Shown: positions 16,359 through 25,577 of the stretch, one piece after another
How positions within the stretch are numbered: position 1 is the first letter of the stretch
Layout of the letters: the number at the start of each line of letters is the position of its first letter
Source: CAZEQK01 sp964514395
GTDB taxonomy: Bacteria > Bacillota > Bacilli > Tepidibacillales > Tepidibacillaceae
Length of the DNA stretch: 64,000 nt
NCBI GenBank assembly: GCA_964514395.1
Contig: CAZEQK010000005.1
Span: forward strand, 1 to 64,000
Direction: 5' to 3'
Notes under the pieces: generated by a model
What the model saw: only the letters and a program-made list of their open reading frames with translations
Told to the model about the DNA's origin: nothing
The model's database searches: none
Program-made: the position numbers and the translations under genes

Positions 16359-18416
16359 ATGTTATACGTAATAAATTTTATCGCTTTCCTAATTGTTACT
16401 GTATATGCTGTATGGGTATTCTATAAGGTATTCCAGGCAAGATATGCGTATATAAAGCTTGGTAAACCAGTTGAATTTGAAAAAAACAGAAAAGCACGAA
16501 TAAAAAATTTAATATCACTAGTTCTTGGACAAAAAAAGCTATTAAAAGACAAAAAAAGTGGAATTATGCATGTTGTCTTTTTTTATGGAGCTATTTTAGT
16601 TCAAGCTGGTGCAATTGATCTTATTGGGAAAGGTTTTGTTCATGGCTGGCATGTTCCAGTGCCATACTATAATTTCTTTACATTATCTCAAGAGATATTT
16701 GCAGGTTTAGTTATTCTAGCAGTATTTTATGCTGCTTATAGAAGGTATGTTGAAAAACTGCCTCGTTTAAAACAAACATTTTTATCAGGCATTGTTTATT
16801 GGTTTCTCGGATTATTAATGCTATCAGTAATTGTTGCTGGTGGGGCTGAAATGGTGATCTTTAATGAAAGCCCTACGATATTTAAACCGTTATCATCTCT
16901 ATTTTTCTTTTTATTTGATGGTGTTTCCCTAACAACAGCCTATGTCATTTTTTATACAGCATGGTGGGCACATTTATCTATCTTATTATTCTATTTGGTA
17001 TATCTACCACAACACAAACAGTTTCATGAGATTTTTGCTATCGTTAATAGTTATCTAAAAAGATTACATTCTCCTGGAAAACTTTCATCGGTTGATTTTG
17101 AAGATGAAGATCAAGAGGAATTTGGAGTTGGTAAAATAGAAGACTTCACTCAGAAACAGTTAGTGGATTTATATGCATGTGTTGAGTGTGGAAGGTGTAC
17201 AGAGATGTGTCCTGCATCAAGTACAGGAAAAATGCTTTCTCCACGTGAATTGATTACAAAGCTACGTGATCATTTAACGGATAAAGGAAGCGTTGTCAGA
17301 CCAAATACTGTTCCATGGGCTCCAGGGGAAATATTTAAAACCAAGAGAGTTTTTCCGGCAACAGATGGTACTACTGCATTGGATGCAAAAGCATCTGCTG
17401 AATTAAATCTTATTGGGGATGTGATTTCAGAACAGGAAATATGGGCTTGTACAACCTGTCGTAATTGTGAGGATCAATGTCCTGTATCTAATGAACATGT
17501 AGATAAGATTATTGATTTAAGACGTTACTTAGTATTAACAATGGGAGAAATGAGTCCAGAAGCAACTCGTACATTCAACAATATCGAACGTCAAAGTAAT
17601 CCTTGGGGTATAAATCGTAACGAGAGAATAAATTGGCGTGATGAACTGGAAGATGTGAAGGTTCCTACGGTGAAGGAGGTAGATGAATTTGAATATCTAC
17701 TCTTTGTGGGTTCAATGGGATCATTTGATAATAGAAGTAAAAAAATCACCAATGCATTGGTAAGGATATTAAACAAAGCAGATATAAAGATTGCTATTCT
17801 TGGTAATGATGAAAAAAATTCAGGTGATTCTGTAAGGCGTCTGGGTAATGAGTATTTATATCAACAATTAGCAATGGAAAATATAGCTAATTTTCAAAAG
17901 TATAAAGTGAAAAAAATAGTAACCATAGACCCTCATGCTTTTAATACCTTTAAAAATGAGTATCCAGATTTTGGATTAGAGGATGTGGAGGTTTATCATC
18001 ATACAGAGGTATTAGCAAAATTACTTGAAGAAGGCAGAATAAAGCCGACAAAAGAGATAAAAGAAAAAATAACCTATCATGATTCATGTTATCTTGGACG
18101 TTACAATGATATCTATGATGCACCTCGTTTCATCTTAAAAGCAATTCCTGGCGTTCAATTAGTAGAAATGGAACGTAATAGAGAGAATGCAATGTGCTGT
18201 GGTGCTGGTGGAGGTATGATGTGGCTTGAAGAAAAAGAAGGAACAAGAATAAATGAAAAACGTACTGAGCAAGCTTTATCATTAAATCCAAATATTATTG
18301 CATCTGCTTGCCCATATTGTTTAACCATGCTATCTGATGGAACGAAAGCAAAGGGAGTAGAGGAAGATGTAAAAACTTTAGATGTAGTAGAGCTTTTAGA
18401 AAAATCCTTAGCTTAA
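16359..18416 (+). CDS. fadF: Membrane Fe-S oxidoreductase, ETF:menaquinone oxidoreductase (FadF) type
   Basis: About 685 residues. The N-terminal half has five or so membrane helices (residues 1-230), like a heme b-binding NarI-type domain. Two 4Fe-4S motifs follow, CVECGRCTEMCP and CTTCRNCEDQCP. A C-terminal Hdr-like region contains DSCYLGR, the CCG motif MCCGAGGG and ACPYCL. This architecture is that of FadF/EMO proteins, which carry electrons from reduced ETF to menaquinone. ATG 16359 is preferred because the protein then begins MLYVINFIAFL like homologs; an in-frame GTG lies at 16347. It leads an operon with thiolase, Hbd and an acyl-CoA dehydrogenase. Confidence 0.88.
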   Translation: MLYVINFIAFLIVTVYAVWVFYKVFQARYAYIKLGKPVEFEKNRKARIKNLISLVLGQKKLLKDKKSGIMHVVFFYGAILVQAGAIDLIGKGFVHGWHVPVPYYNFFTLSQEIFAGLVILAVFYAAYRRYVEKLPRLKQTFLSGIVYWFLGLLMLSVIVAGGAEMVIFNESPTIFKPLSSLFFFLFDGVSLTTAYVIFYTAWWAHLSILLFYLVYLPQHKQFHEIFAIVNSYLKRLHSPGKLSSVDFEDEDQEEFGVGKIEDFTQKQLVDLYACVECGRCTEMCPASSTGKMLSPRELITKLRDHLTDKGSVVRPNTVPWAPGEIFKTKRVFPATDGTTALDAKASAELNLIGDVISEQEIWACTTCRNCEDQCPVSNEHVDKIIDLRRYLVLTMGEMSPEATRTFNNIERQSNPWGINRNERINWRDELEDVKVPTVKEVDEFEYLLFVGSMGSFDNRSKKITNALVRILNKADIKIAILGNDEKNSGDSVRRLGNEYLYQQLAMENIANFQKYKVKKIVTIDPHAFNTFKNEYPDFGLEDVEVYHHTEVLAKLLEEGRIKPTKEIKEKITYHDSCYLGRYNDIYDAPRFILKAIPGVQLVEMERNRENAMCCGAGGGMMWLEEKEGTRINEKRTEQALSLNPNIIASACPYCLTMLSDGTKAKGVEEDVKTLDVVELLEKSLA

Positions 18417-18474
18417 AATCCAACGTATGATTAAAGGAAGGTATAATATCTTGTAGTTTGGGAGGGAAATATGG

Positions 18475-19653
18475 ATGGGGAAATCTGTTATATTAAGTGC
18501 AGCAAGAACACCTTTTGCAAAACTAGGCGGAGGTCTGAAAACTCTATCTGCGGCGAATTTAGGCGGTATTGTCATTAGGGAAGCGATTGATAGAGCAAAT
18601 ATTAAGAATGAAGATATAGATGAAGTGATTATGGGGATGGTTTTACAGGGTGGTGCAGGACAGATTCCATCACGTCAGGCTGCTAGGCAAGCAGGTCTTG
18701 ACTGGGATGTACCAACAGAAACGATTAATAAGGTATGTGCCTCAGGGTTAAGGAGTGTAACATTAGCTGATCAAATCATCCGTAGCGGTGATGCTGATAC
18801 CATTGTTGCAGGTGGTATGGAAAGTATGAGTAATGCACCCTACGTGTTACCAAATGCAAGGTTCGGCATGAGAATGGGTGATGGAGATATTTTAGACCTT
18901 ATGATTCATGACGGGTTAACCTGTTCCTTTGAGCATGTCCACATGGCCGTTCATGGTAGTACTGTTGCGAAGGAATATAATATTCTAAGAGAAGATCAGG
19001 ATAAATGGGCACTTCGTAGTCATAAAAGGGCAATAGAGGCAATAGCGAACGGTAAATTTGCAGAGGAAATTGTACCAGTGTCTATCAAAACAAAGAAAGG
19101 CGAAGTAGTTGTGGATACTGATGAAGCCCCTAGGAGTGATACAAATCTCGAGAAGCTTGGGAAGCTACCACCTGTATTCACAAAGGATGGTTCAGTAACA
19201 GCAGGTAATGCACCTGGAGTAAATGATGGGGCAGGAGCAATCGTTATTATGTCAGAGGAAAAAGTGAAGGAAAAGGGATTAAAACCGATGGCTACAATAT
19301 TGGGTCATGCTGAGATTGGGACAGAAGCACCATATATTGCTACAGCTCCTGGCCTTGCCATTCAAAAACTTTTAAAGAAAACAGGGGTGAACCTTGAACA
19401 AATTGATCTATTTGAAATAAATGAAGCGTTTGCAGCTGTTGTGTTAACGAGTGAAAAGATAGTTGGCTGGGATCTAGATAAAGTGAATGTAAATGGTGGT
19501 GCTGTGGCATTAGGACATCCAATCGGAGCTAGTGGTACAAGGATACTAATGACCTTAATCTATGAATTGAAAAGAAGAGGTGGCGGTTTAGGGATTGCCG
19601 CTATTTGTAGCGGTGCAGCCCAAGGAGATGCAATACTAGTGAGAGTAGAATAG
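18475..19653 (+). CDS. Acetyl-CoA C-acetyltransferase (thiolase)
   Basis: 392 residues. The nucleophile Cys is in NKVCASGLRS (about residue 88), the catalytic His in ALGHPIGASG and the second Cys in AAICSGAAQGDA. It cleaves or forms acetoacetyl-CoA, or cleaves 3-ketoacyl-CoA. The sequence is closest in style to the short-chain AtoB/MmgA group rather than to FadA at 24356. ATG 18475 follows GGGAGGG. The neighbours Hbd and the acyl-CoA dehydrogenase suggest a C4 (butyryl/acetoacetyl-CoA) branch of the pathway. Confidence 0.9.
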   Translation: MGKSVILSAARTPFAKLGGGLKTLSAANLGGIVIREAIDRANIKNEDIDEVIMGMVLQGGAGQIPSRQAARQAGLDWDVPTETINKVCASGLRSVTLADQIIRSGDADTIVAGGMESMSNAPYVLPNARFGMRMGDGDILDLMIHDGLTCSFEHVHMAVHGSTVAKEYNILREDQDKWALRSHKRAIEAIANGKFAEEIVPVSIKTKKGEVVVDTDEAPRSDTNLEKLGKLPPVFTKDGSVTAGNAPGVNDGAGAIVIMSEEKVKEKGLKPMATILGHAEIGTEAPYIATAPGLAIQKLLKKTGVNLEQIDLFEINEAFAAVVLTSEKIVGWDLDKVNVNGGAVALGHPIGASGTRILMTLIYELKRRGGGLGIAAICSGAAQGDAILVRVE

Positions 19654-19702
19654 AATTGGTGACTCAGCCTAAGATAGGAAAATGAGTACGGGGAGTGAAG
19701 AA

Positions 19703-20554
19703 ATGGGAATTAAGAAGATTATGGTAATAGGTGCAGGGCAAATGGGAAATGGAATTGTACAGGTCGCTGCTCAATCAGGATTTGAAGTCATCATGAATGA
19801 TATTAAAGAAGAATTTTTAGAAAGAGGATTAAATAATATTAGTAAAAATCTATCTCGCAATGTTTCAAAGGGAAGGATCACAGAGGAAGAAAAGAACCAA
19901 ATACTTTCCCGCATTCATACCTCTACTGACTTAGAGGAAGCGAAAAATGTTGATTTTATTGTGGAAGCAGCAACTGAAAACATGGAAATAAAATCAAAAA
20001 TATTTAAAACATTAGATGAGTTTGCAAGACCAGATGTTATATTAGCAACGAATACATCTTCCTTACCTATCACGGAAGTAGCAGCAGTAACAAACCGTCC
20101 GGCACAGGTTATTGGTATGCATTTTATGAATCCAGTTCCTGTTATGAAATTAGTGGAGGTTATTAGAGGCTTAGCAACTACAGATGAGGTATTTACAGAG
20201 GTAGAAGCACTTGCAAAGCAAATGGGGAAAATTCCTGTTGAAGTAAATGATTTTCCTGGGTTTGTATCAAATAGAGTACTACTACCCATGATTAACGAGG
20301 CAATATATGCAGTCTATGAGGGGGTTGCAAAACCAGAGGCGGTAGACCAAGTGATGAAGCTTGGTATGAATCATCCAATGGGTCCCTTAGAATTAGCTGA
20401 TTTTATCGGACTTGACACCTGTTTATATATCATGGAAATCTTACATGATGGTCTAGGGGATTCAAAATATCGTCCATGTCCTTTGTTAAGAAAGTACGTG
20501 AAGGCTGGATGGTTAGGGAGAAAATCTGGGAGAGGTTTTTATTCCTACGAATGA
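19703..20554 (+). CDS. 3-hydroxybutyryl-CoA dehydrogenase
   Basis: 283 residues. The NAD-binding motif is VIGAGQMGNGIVQVAAQSG. The catalytic His is in GMHFMNPVPVMKLVEVI, and the C-terminal domain has DFPGFVSNRVLLPMINEA. It oxidises 3-hydroxyacyl-CoA, with short chains preferred in this family (Hbd/MmgB). The start is ATG 19703 (MGIKKI), with GGGGAG upstream; the ATG at 19682 has a weaker site. It is the third gene of the fadF operon. Confidence 0.9.
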   Translation: MGIKKIMVIGAGQMGNGIVQVAAQSGFEVIMNDIKEEFLERGLNNISKNLSRNVSKGRITEEEKNQILSRIHTSTDLEEAKNVDFIVEAATENMEIKSKIFKTLDEFARPDVILATNTSSLPITEVAAVTNRPAQVIGMHFMNPVPVMKLVEVIRGLATTDEVFTEVEALAKQMGKIPVEVNDFPGFVSNRVLLPMINEAIYAVYEGVAKPEAVDQVMKLGMNHPMGPLELADFIGLDTCLYIMEILHDGLGDSKYRPCPLLRKYVKAGWLGRKSGRGFYSYE

Positions 20555-20588
20555 CAAAAAGACAAAGAAAGGTTAATAGGGGATAGTG

Positions 20589-21725
20589 ATGATCTTAAAT
20601 TTTACTGATGAACAAATGATGATTCGTAAAATGGTCAAGGACTTTGCAGAAAATGAAATAACACCTATTGCTGCTCAGATTGATGAAACCGATGAATACC
20701 CATATGAGCTTATAAAAAAAATGGGAGAGCTAGGAATCATGGGTATTCCTATTCCTGAAGAGTGGGGAGGAGCTGGTGCTGATTTTGTATCATATATTTC
20801 TACGATTGAGGAGATATCAAAGGCTAGTGCATCAGTAGGGGTAATATTAGCAGTTCATACCTCAGTTGGTACGTATCCCGTCTTAAACTTTGGTACAAAG
20901 GAACAAAAACAAAAATTCATTCCAAAATTAGCTAGAGGGGAAATGATAGGTGCTTTTGCTCTAACTGAACCATCTGCTGGATCTGATGCAGCCAACATAA
21001 AAACAAAGGCAGTGAAAAATGGTGACTATTATATATTAGACGGTTCCAAGCAATTTATTACAAACGGTGGAGCTGCTGATATTTATATTACCTTTGCTGT
21101 CACTGATTCAACTAAAGGAACTAATGGGATATCTGCTTTTGTGGTAGAAAAGGGTACACCTGGCTTTCATGTAGGGAAAATAGAGAAAAAAATGGGTTTA
21201 CATGGCTCTAACACAACTACGCTACATTTTGATCAAGCGAAGGTTCCAGTAGCTAGTTTATTAGGGCAAGAGGGTGAGGGCTTTAAGATTGCCATGTCTA
21301 ATCTAGATGGAGGTCGTATTGGAATTGGGGCACAAGCTTTAGGTATTGCCGAAGCAGCGTTAGAGGTATCGATTCAATATGCGAAGGAAAGAACACAATT
21401 TGGCAAACCAATTGCTGAGCAACAGGGTATCCAGTTCAAGATTGCAGATATGGCTACCAAGGTAGAGGCTGCAAAGCTACTGGTTTATCAAGCAGCGCAG
21501 ATTCGTCAGAATAAAGGCCAAAGTACAAAAATTGCAGCTATGGCTAAAAGATTTGCAAGTGACACGGCGATGGAAGTGACAACAGAAGCTATTCAAGTCT
21601 TTGGAGGCTATGGCTATACAAGAGACTATCCAGTCGAAAGATTCTTTAGAGATGCAAAAATTACTCAAATATATGAAGGAACAAATCAAATTCAAAGAAT
21701 AGTGATTGCTAATCAATTGTTTTAA
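20589..21725 (+). CDS. Acyl-CoA dehydrogenase, short-chain (Bcd/MmgC type)
   Basis: 378 residues. Family signatures are GAFALTEPSAGSDAANIKT, FGKPIAEQQGIQFKIADMA and the C-terminal IYEGTNQIQRIVIANQL. The catalytic Glu is the one in IYEGTNQ. It forms trans-2-enoyl-CoA and reduces ETF. Two adjacent ATGs (20586, 20589) are possible starts. It is the last gene of the fadF-thiolase-Hbd unit and is followed by a hairpin at 21749-21776. Confidence 0.92.
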   Translation: MILNFTDEQMMIRKMVKDFAENEITPIAAQIDETDEYPYELIKKMGELGIMGIPIPEEWGGAGADFVSYISTIEEISKASASVGVILAVHTSVGTYPVLNFGTKEQKQKFIPKLARGEMIGAFALTEPSAGSDAANIKTKAVKNGDYYILDGSKQFITNGGAADIYITFAVTDSTKGTNGISAFVVEKGTPGFHVGKIEKKMGLHGSNTTTLHFDQAKVPVASLLGQEGEGFKIAMSNLDGGRIGIGAQALGIAEAALEVSIQYAKERTQFGKPIAEQQGIQFKIADMATKVEAAKLLVYQAAQIRQNKGQSTKIAAMAKRFASDTAMEVTTEAIQVFGGYGYTRDYPVERFFRDAKITQIYEGTNQIQRIVIANQLF

Positions 21726-21748
21726 AGATTAATTATTTTATCATTTTA

Positions 21749-21776
21749 ACCTTCGGTGGAAATAATCACCGAGGGT
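21749..21776 (+). terminator. Stem-loop after the fadF operon
   Basis: ACCTTCGGTG (21749-21758) pairs over 10 bp (one G-U) with CACCGAGGGT (21767-21776), loop GAAATAAT. No T-tract follows, so termination may be partial. The remaining upstream region of fadN to 21938 is AT-rich and contains the palindrome listed next. Confidence 0.5.
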
Positions 21777-21898
21777 AATACTTAATAATTCTAGAAATCT
21801 TGATTAATAAAATGAATACTGAATTTTCAGAAAAAAATTAAATAGCCAAATATTAAATCTTAGTGCTATTTAATCATACATTCTAATACATCATAGTT

Positions 21899-21912
21899 AA
21901 CAGTATACTGTT
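21899..21912 (+). promoter_or_regulatory. Perfect palindrome ahead of fadN, candidate operator
   Basis: AACAGTATACTGTT is a perfect 14-bp palindrome that contains a possible -10 hexamer (TATACT, 21904-21909) and lies just upstream of the fadN ribosome binding site. It does not match the FadR box, so a different regulator may act here. Confidence 0.35.
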
Positions 21913-21938
21913 GAATTAAAATTGAGGAGGTTTGGTTA

Positions 21939-24341
21939 ATGGAAAGAGAAATAAAAAAAGCTGCTGTAATTGGTGCAGGTGTGATGGGTTCAGGTATTGC
22001 GGCACACCTAGCCAATGTAGGAATTCCAACATACTTATTGGACATTGTTCCAAAAAAACTAGCCCCTGAAGAAGAAAAACTACAACTTACTTTAGAAAAT
22101 GAAGCGGTGCGAAACCGTTTAGCGGCTAATGCAAAAAAAGCATTACTTAAAACAAAGCCTGCTCCATTGTATCAAAGTAGTGATGCAGAGCTTATTACCA
22201 TCGGTAATATGGAAGATCATTTGGATTTCTTAAGTGAAGCAGATTGGATTATCGAAGTTGTTGTGGAAAATTTAAATGTAAAAAAAATTGTCTTTGATAC
22301 CATTGAAAAGTATAGAAAAGATGATGCAATAGTCAGCTCGAATACTTCAGGGGTATCTATTAATGACATGCTCGATGGACGTACTGATAGCTTTAAAAAA
22401 CATTTTTTAGGAACACATTTCTTTAATCCACCAAGATATATGAAACTTCTAGAGGTCATTCCTGCAAATGATACAGACCCAACAATATTAAACTTTATGA
22501 TGGAGTTTGGTGAAAAAGTACTTGGTAAGGGAGTAGTTTTAGCAAAGGATACACCTAACTTTATCGCTAATCGAATAGGCACCTATGGCTTAATGGTTAC
22601 TATTCATGAAATGGAAAGAATGGGTTTAAGATCTGACGAAGTAGATGCTATTACCGGACCATTAATGGGTCGTCCTAAAAGTGCATCATTTAGAACATTA
22701 GATATGGTTGGGCTTGATACATTTGTTCATGTCGCAAATAACGTATTGGATAGTACGGATGATAAAGACGAAAAAAGTACATTTACAATGCCGAAATTTG
22801 TTTTAGAAATGGTGGAAAAGGGTTGGATCGGAGATAAAAATAGGCAGGGCTTTTATAAAAAGGTTAAAACAGAAAAAGGAAAAGAGATATTAGTTTTAGA
22901 TTATAAGAAAATGGAGTATATTCCCCGTACTAAATTAAAATCTGCCACATTAGAAATGGCGAAACAAGGTAAAACACTAAAGGATAAAATAAAAGCATTA
23001 ATATCTGGTAAGGATCAAACAAGTGAATTTGCCTGGAATACATTGAAAAAAGTGTTATTATATTCAGCTAATAAATTAGGGGAAATAGCTGATGATATTG
23101 TAAACATTGATAATGCAATGAAATGGGGTTTTAATTGGGAATTAGGACCATTTGAAATGTGGGATGCAATTGGTGTAGAAAAAACGGTAGCAAGGATGAA
23201 GGAAGAAGGAGAAATTATCCCAGCATACGTAACAAAATTACTGGAAAGTGGTAAATCATCTTTTTACGAAAAAAGTGATGCCAAGCGTTTCTATTTTTCA
23301 ATAGATGGAAAAGCGGATGAAATTATTCAGAAGAAAGAAATTATTAATTTGAGTGATTTAAAGGAACAAAATAAAGTAATTAAGAAAAATGCCGGAGCTA
23401 GCTTAATTGATATTGGTGATGATGTTGCCTTATTAGAATTCCATTCACCAAACAATGCGATTGCTAGCGATATTATCAACATGGTAGACCAAGCAGTAGA
23501 AGAGGTATCAAAAAATCATCGTGGTTTAGTCATAGGAAATCAAGGTAAGAACTTTAGTGTTGGTGCTAATCTTATGCTTATCTTAATGGAAGCACAGGAT
23601 GAAAGCTGGGATGAACTTGATTATATGGTTAGAATGTTCCAGAATGCAAGCTTGAAGTTAAAATATATGAACAAACCAGTTGTTGCAGCACCTTTTGCAA
23701 TGGCACTAGGTGGTGGAACAGAGCTCACGTTTGGTGCTGATCTAGTTCAGGCAGCGGCAGAAACTTATATGGGACTCGTTGAGGTAGGAGTTGGCGTTAT
23801 CCCTGGTGGTGGAGGTACGAAGGAATTACTTTACCGCAACCTTGAAGGAATACCTACAGATGTCAATATGGAAGTTCAACCATTGGTAAACAGGGCATTT
23901 GAAACGATTGCTATGGCTAAGGTGTCTATGAGCGCTCGAGAAGCACAAAATTTAGGATATCTTCGTAAAACGGATAGGATTTCTATTAATAAAGATTATC
24001 AATTGTTTGATGCCAAAAAAGCAGTATTAGCATTAGATTCCATGGGGTATGTTGCTCCACGATCTAAAAAAATAAAAACGGTTGGTGAAACTGGATTTAA
24101 TACACTACGCCTGGGAATATACACCTATGAACTTGGAGGTATGATTTCAAGTCATGACAAAAAAATAGCAGAAAAATTGGCCTTTGTTTTATCTGGTGGA
24201 AGCGTAGCAGCAAATACAATGGTATCGGAACAGTATTTGTTAGATTTGGAGCGCGAAGCATTCCTAAGTTTAGTAGGAGAGCCAAAAACACAAGAAAGAA
24301 TGCAATATATGTTAACAAAAGGGAAACCATTACGCAATTAA
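21939..24341 (+). CDS. fadN: 3-hydroxyacyl-CoA dehydrogenase / enoyl-CoA hydratase, bifunctional
   Basis: 800 residues. The N-terminal 3-hydroxyacyl-CoA dehydrogenase begins with AVIGAGVMGSGIAAHLANVG and shows GTHFFNPPRYMKLLEVIP. A second dehydrogenase C-terminal repeat covers about residues 360-440. A C-terminal crotonase-like domain shows NQGKNFSVGANLMLIL and ALGGGTELTFGADLVQ. The order dehydrogenase-then-crotonase is that of Bacillus FadN. It works with FadA and FadE in long-chain beta-oxidation. The start follows TGAGGAGG, and fadA follows after 14 bp. Confidence 0.95.
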   Translation: MEREIKKAAVIGAGVMGSGIAAHLANVGIPTYLLDIVPKKLAPEEEKLQLTLENEAVRNRLAANAKKALLKTKPAPLYQSSDAELITIGNMEDHLDFLSEADWIIEVVVENLNVKKIVFDTIEKYRKDDAIVSSNTSGVSINDMLDGRTDSFKKHFLGTHFFNPPRYMKLLEVIPANDTDPTILNFMMEFGEKVLGKGVVLAKDTPNFIANRIGTYGLMVTIHEMERMGLRSDEVDAITGPLMGRPKSASFRTLDMVGLDTFVHVANNVLDSTDDKDEKSTFTMPKFVLEMVEKGWIGDKNRQGFYKKVKTEKGKEILVLDYKKMEYIPRTKLKSATLEMAKQGKTLKDKIKALISGKDQTSEFAWNTLKKVLLYSANKLGEIADDIVNIDNAMKWGFNWELGPFEMWDAIGVEKTVARMKEEGEIIPAYVTKLLESGKSSFYEKSDAKRFYFSIDGKADEIIQKKEIINLSDLKEQNKVIKKNAGASLIDIGDDVALLEFHSPNNAIASDIINMVDQAVEEVSKNHRGLVIGNQGKNFSVGANLMLILMEAQDESWDELDYMVRMFQNASLKLKYMNKPVVAAPFAMALGGGTELTFGADLVQAAAETYMGLVEVGVGVIPGGGGTKELLYRNLEGIPTDVNMEVQPLVNRAFETIAMAKVSMSAREAQNLGYLRKTDRISINKDYQLFDAKKAVLALDSMGYVAPRSKKIKTVGETGFNTLRLGIYTYELGGMISSHDKKIAEKLAFVLSGGSVAANTMVSEQYLLDLEREAFLSLVGEPKTQERMQYMLTKGKPLRN

Positions 24342-24355
24342 AGGGGGAATCAAAA

Positions 24356-25534
24356 ATGAGAGAAGCGGTTATCGTAGCAGGAGTTCGTACTGCTGTTGGT
24401 AAAGCTCCAAAGGGAATATTGAAGGATACAAGACCTGATGATTTAGGAGCTTATATTATTAAAGAGTTAATGAATAGAACACCAAATCTTGATCCTAGTG
24501 CTATTGATGATGTAATCATGGGCTGTGCTTTTCCTGAAGGGGAACAAGGTATGAATGTAGCCAGAAGCATTGCATTAAGAGCAGGATTACCAAATTCAGT
24601 TCCAGGGATGACAGTGAATAGATACTGTTCTTCAGGATTGCAAACCATTGCAATAGCAGCAGAAAAAATAATGGTTGGCTTTGCAGATGTGGTAATAGCA
24701 GGTGGTATAGAAAGTATGAGTATGATACCAATGGGCGGGAATAAACCAGCACCTAATCCATGGTTGATGGAAAATATGCCTGAAGCGTATATGCCAATGG
24801 GGTATACAGCAGAAGAAGTTGCGACACGATTTAATGTGAGTCGAGAAGAACAGGATGCTTTTGCTCTCCAAAGTCATCAACGAGCAGCAAATGCTATTAA
24901 AGAAGGTAAATTTAAAGATGAAATCGTACCAGTTAATGTGAAGAAAACGATAGTTAATGAACAAGGAAAGCTAGAAACAATGGAATTTGTGTTTGATACA
25001 GATGAGGGAGTTAGATATGACACCTCAGTTGAATCATTAGCCAAGCTAAAACCAGCATTTAAGCAGGGAGGAACGGTTACAGCAGGTAACTCGTCTCAGA
25101 CAAGTGATGGTGCAGCAGGTGTTATGGTGATGTCAAGGGAAAAAGCAGAGGAATTAGGATTAAAACCAATCGCAAAATTTATCACCTATGCAGTGGCTGG
25201 CGTTGATCCAGATGTGATGGGAATAGGACCTAAAGAAGCGATTCCAAAAGCATTAAAACAGGCTGGTTTATCATTAAATGATATTGATTTATTTGAAATA
25301 AACGAAGCCTTTGCATCACAAGCAGTATATGTAGTAAGAGAGCTAGGCATTGATCCTAATAAGGTGAATGTTAATGGTGGGGCAATTGCGTTAGGACATC
25401 CATTAGGCTGCACAGGTTCAAAGCTATCTGTAACCTTATTAAATGAAATGAAACGAAGAAATGGGAAGTATGGTGTCGTTTCTATGTGTATCGGTGGAGG
25501 CATGGGAGCAGCAGGTGTTTTTGAACTATTGTAA
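24356..25534 (+). CDS. fadA: 3-ketoacyl-CoA thiolase
   Basis: 392 residues. The nucleophile Cys is in VNRYCSSGLQTI, the His in GHPLGCTGSKL and the second Cys in SMCIGGGMGAAGVFEL. It cleaves 3-ketoacyl-CoA to acetyl-CoA and a shortened acyl-CoA. It lies between fadN and fadE, the canonical Bacillus order. It is distinct from the thiolase at 18475, which has the short-chain type motifs. Confidence 0.95.
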   Translation: MREAVIVAGVRTAVGKAPKGILKDTRPDDLGAYIIKELMNRTPNLDPSAIDDVIMGCAFPEGEQGMNVARSIALRAGLPNSVPGMTVNRYCSSGLQTIAIAAEKIMVGFADVVIAGGIESMSMIPMGGNKPAPNPWLMENMPEAYMPMGYTAEEVATRFNVSREEQDAFALQSHQRAANAIKEGKFKDEIVPVNVKKTIVNEQGKLETMEFVFDTDEGVRYDTSVESLAKLKPAFKQGGTVTAGNSSQTSDGAAGVMVMSREKAEELGLKPIAKFITYAVAGVDPDVMGIGPKEAIPKALKQAGLSLNDIDLFEINEAFASQAVYVVRELGIDPNKVNVNGGAIALGHPLGCTGSKLSVTLLNEMKRRNGKYGVVSMCIGGGMGAAGVFELL

Positions 25535-25577
25535 GGAGTTTTAAAGAGAAAATATGATAAATGGAGGAGAAACGAAA

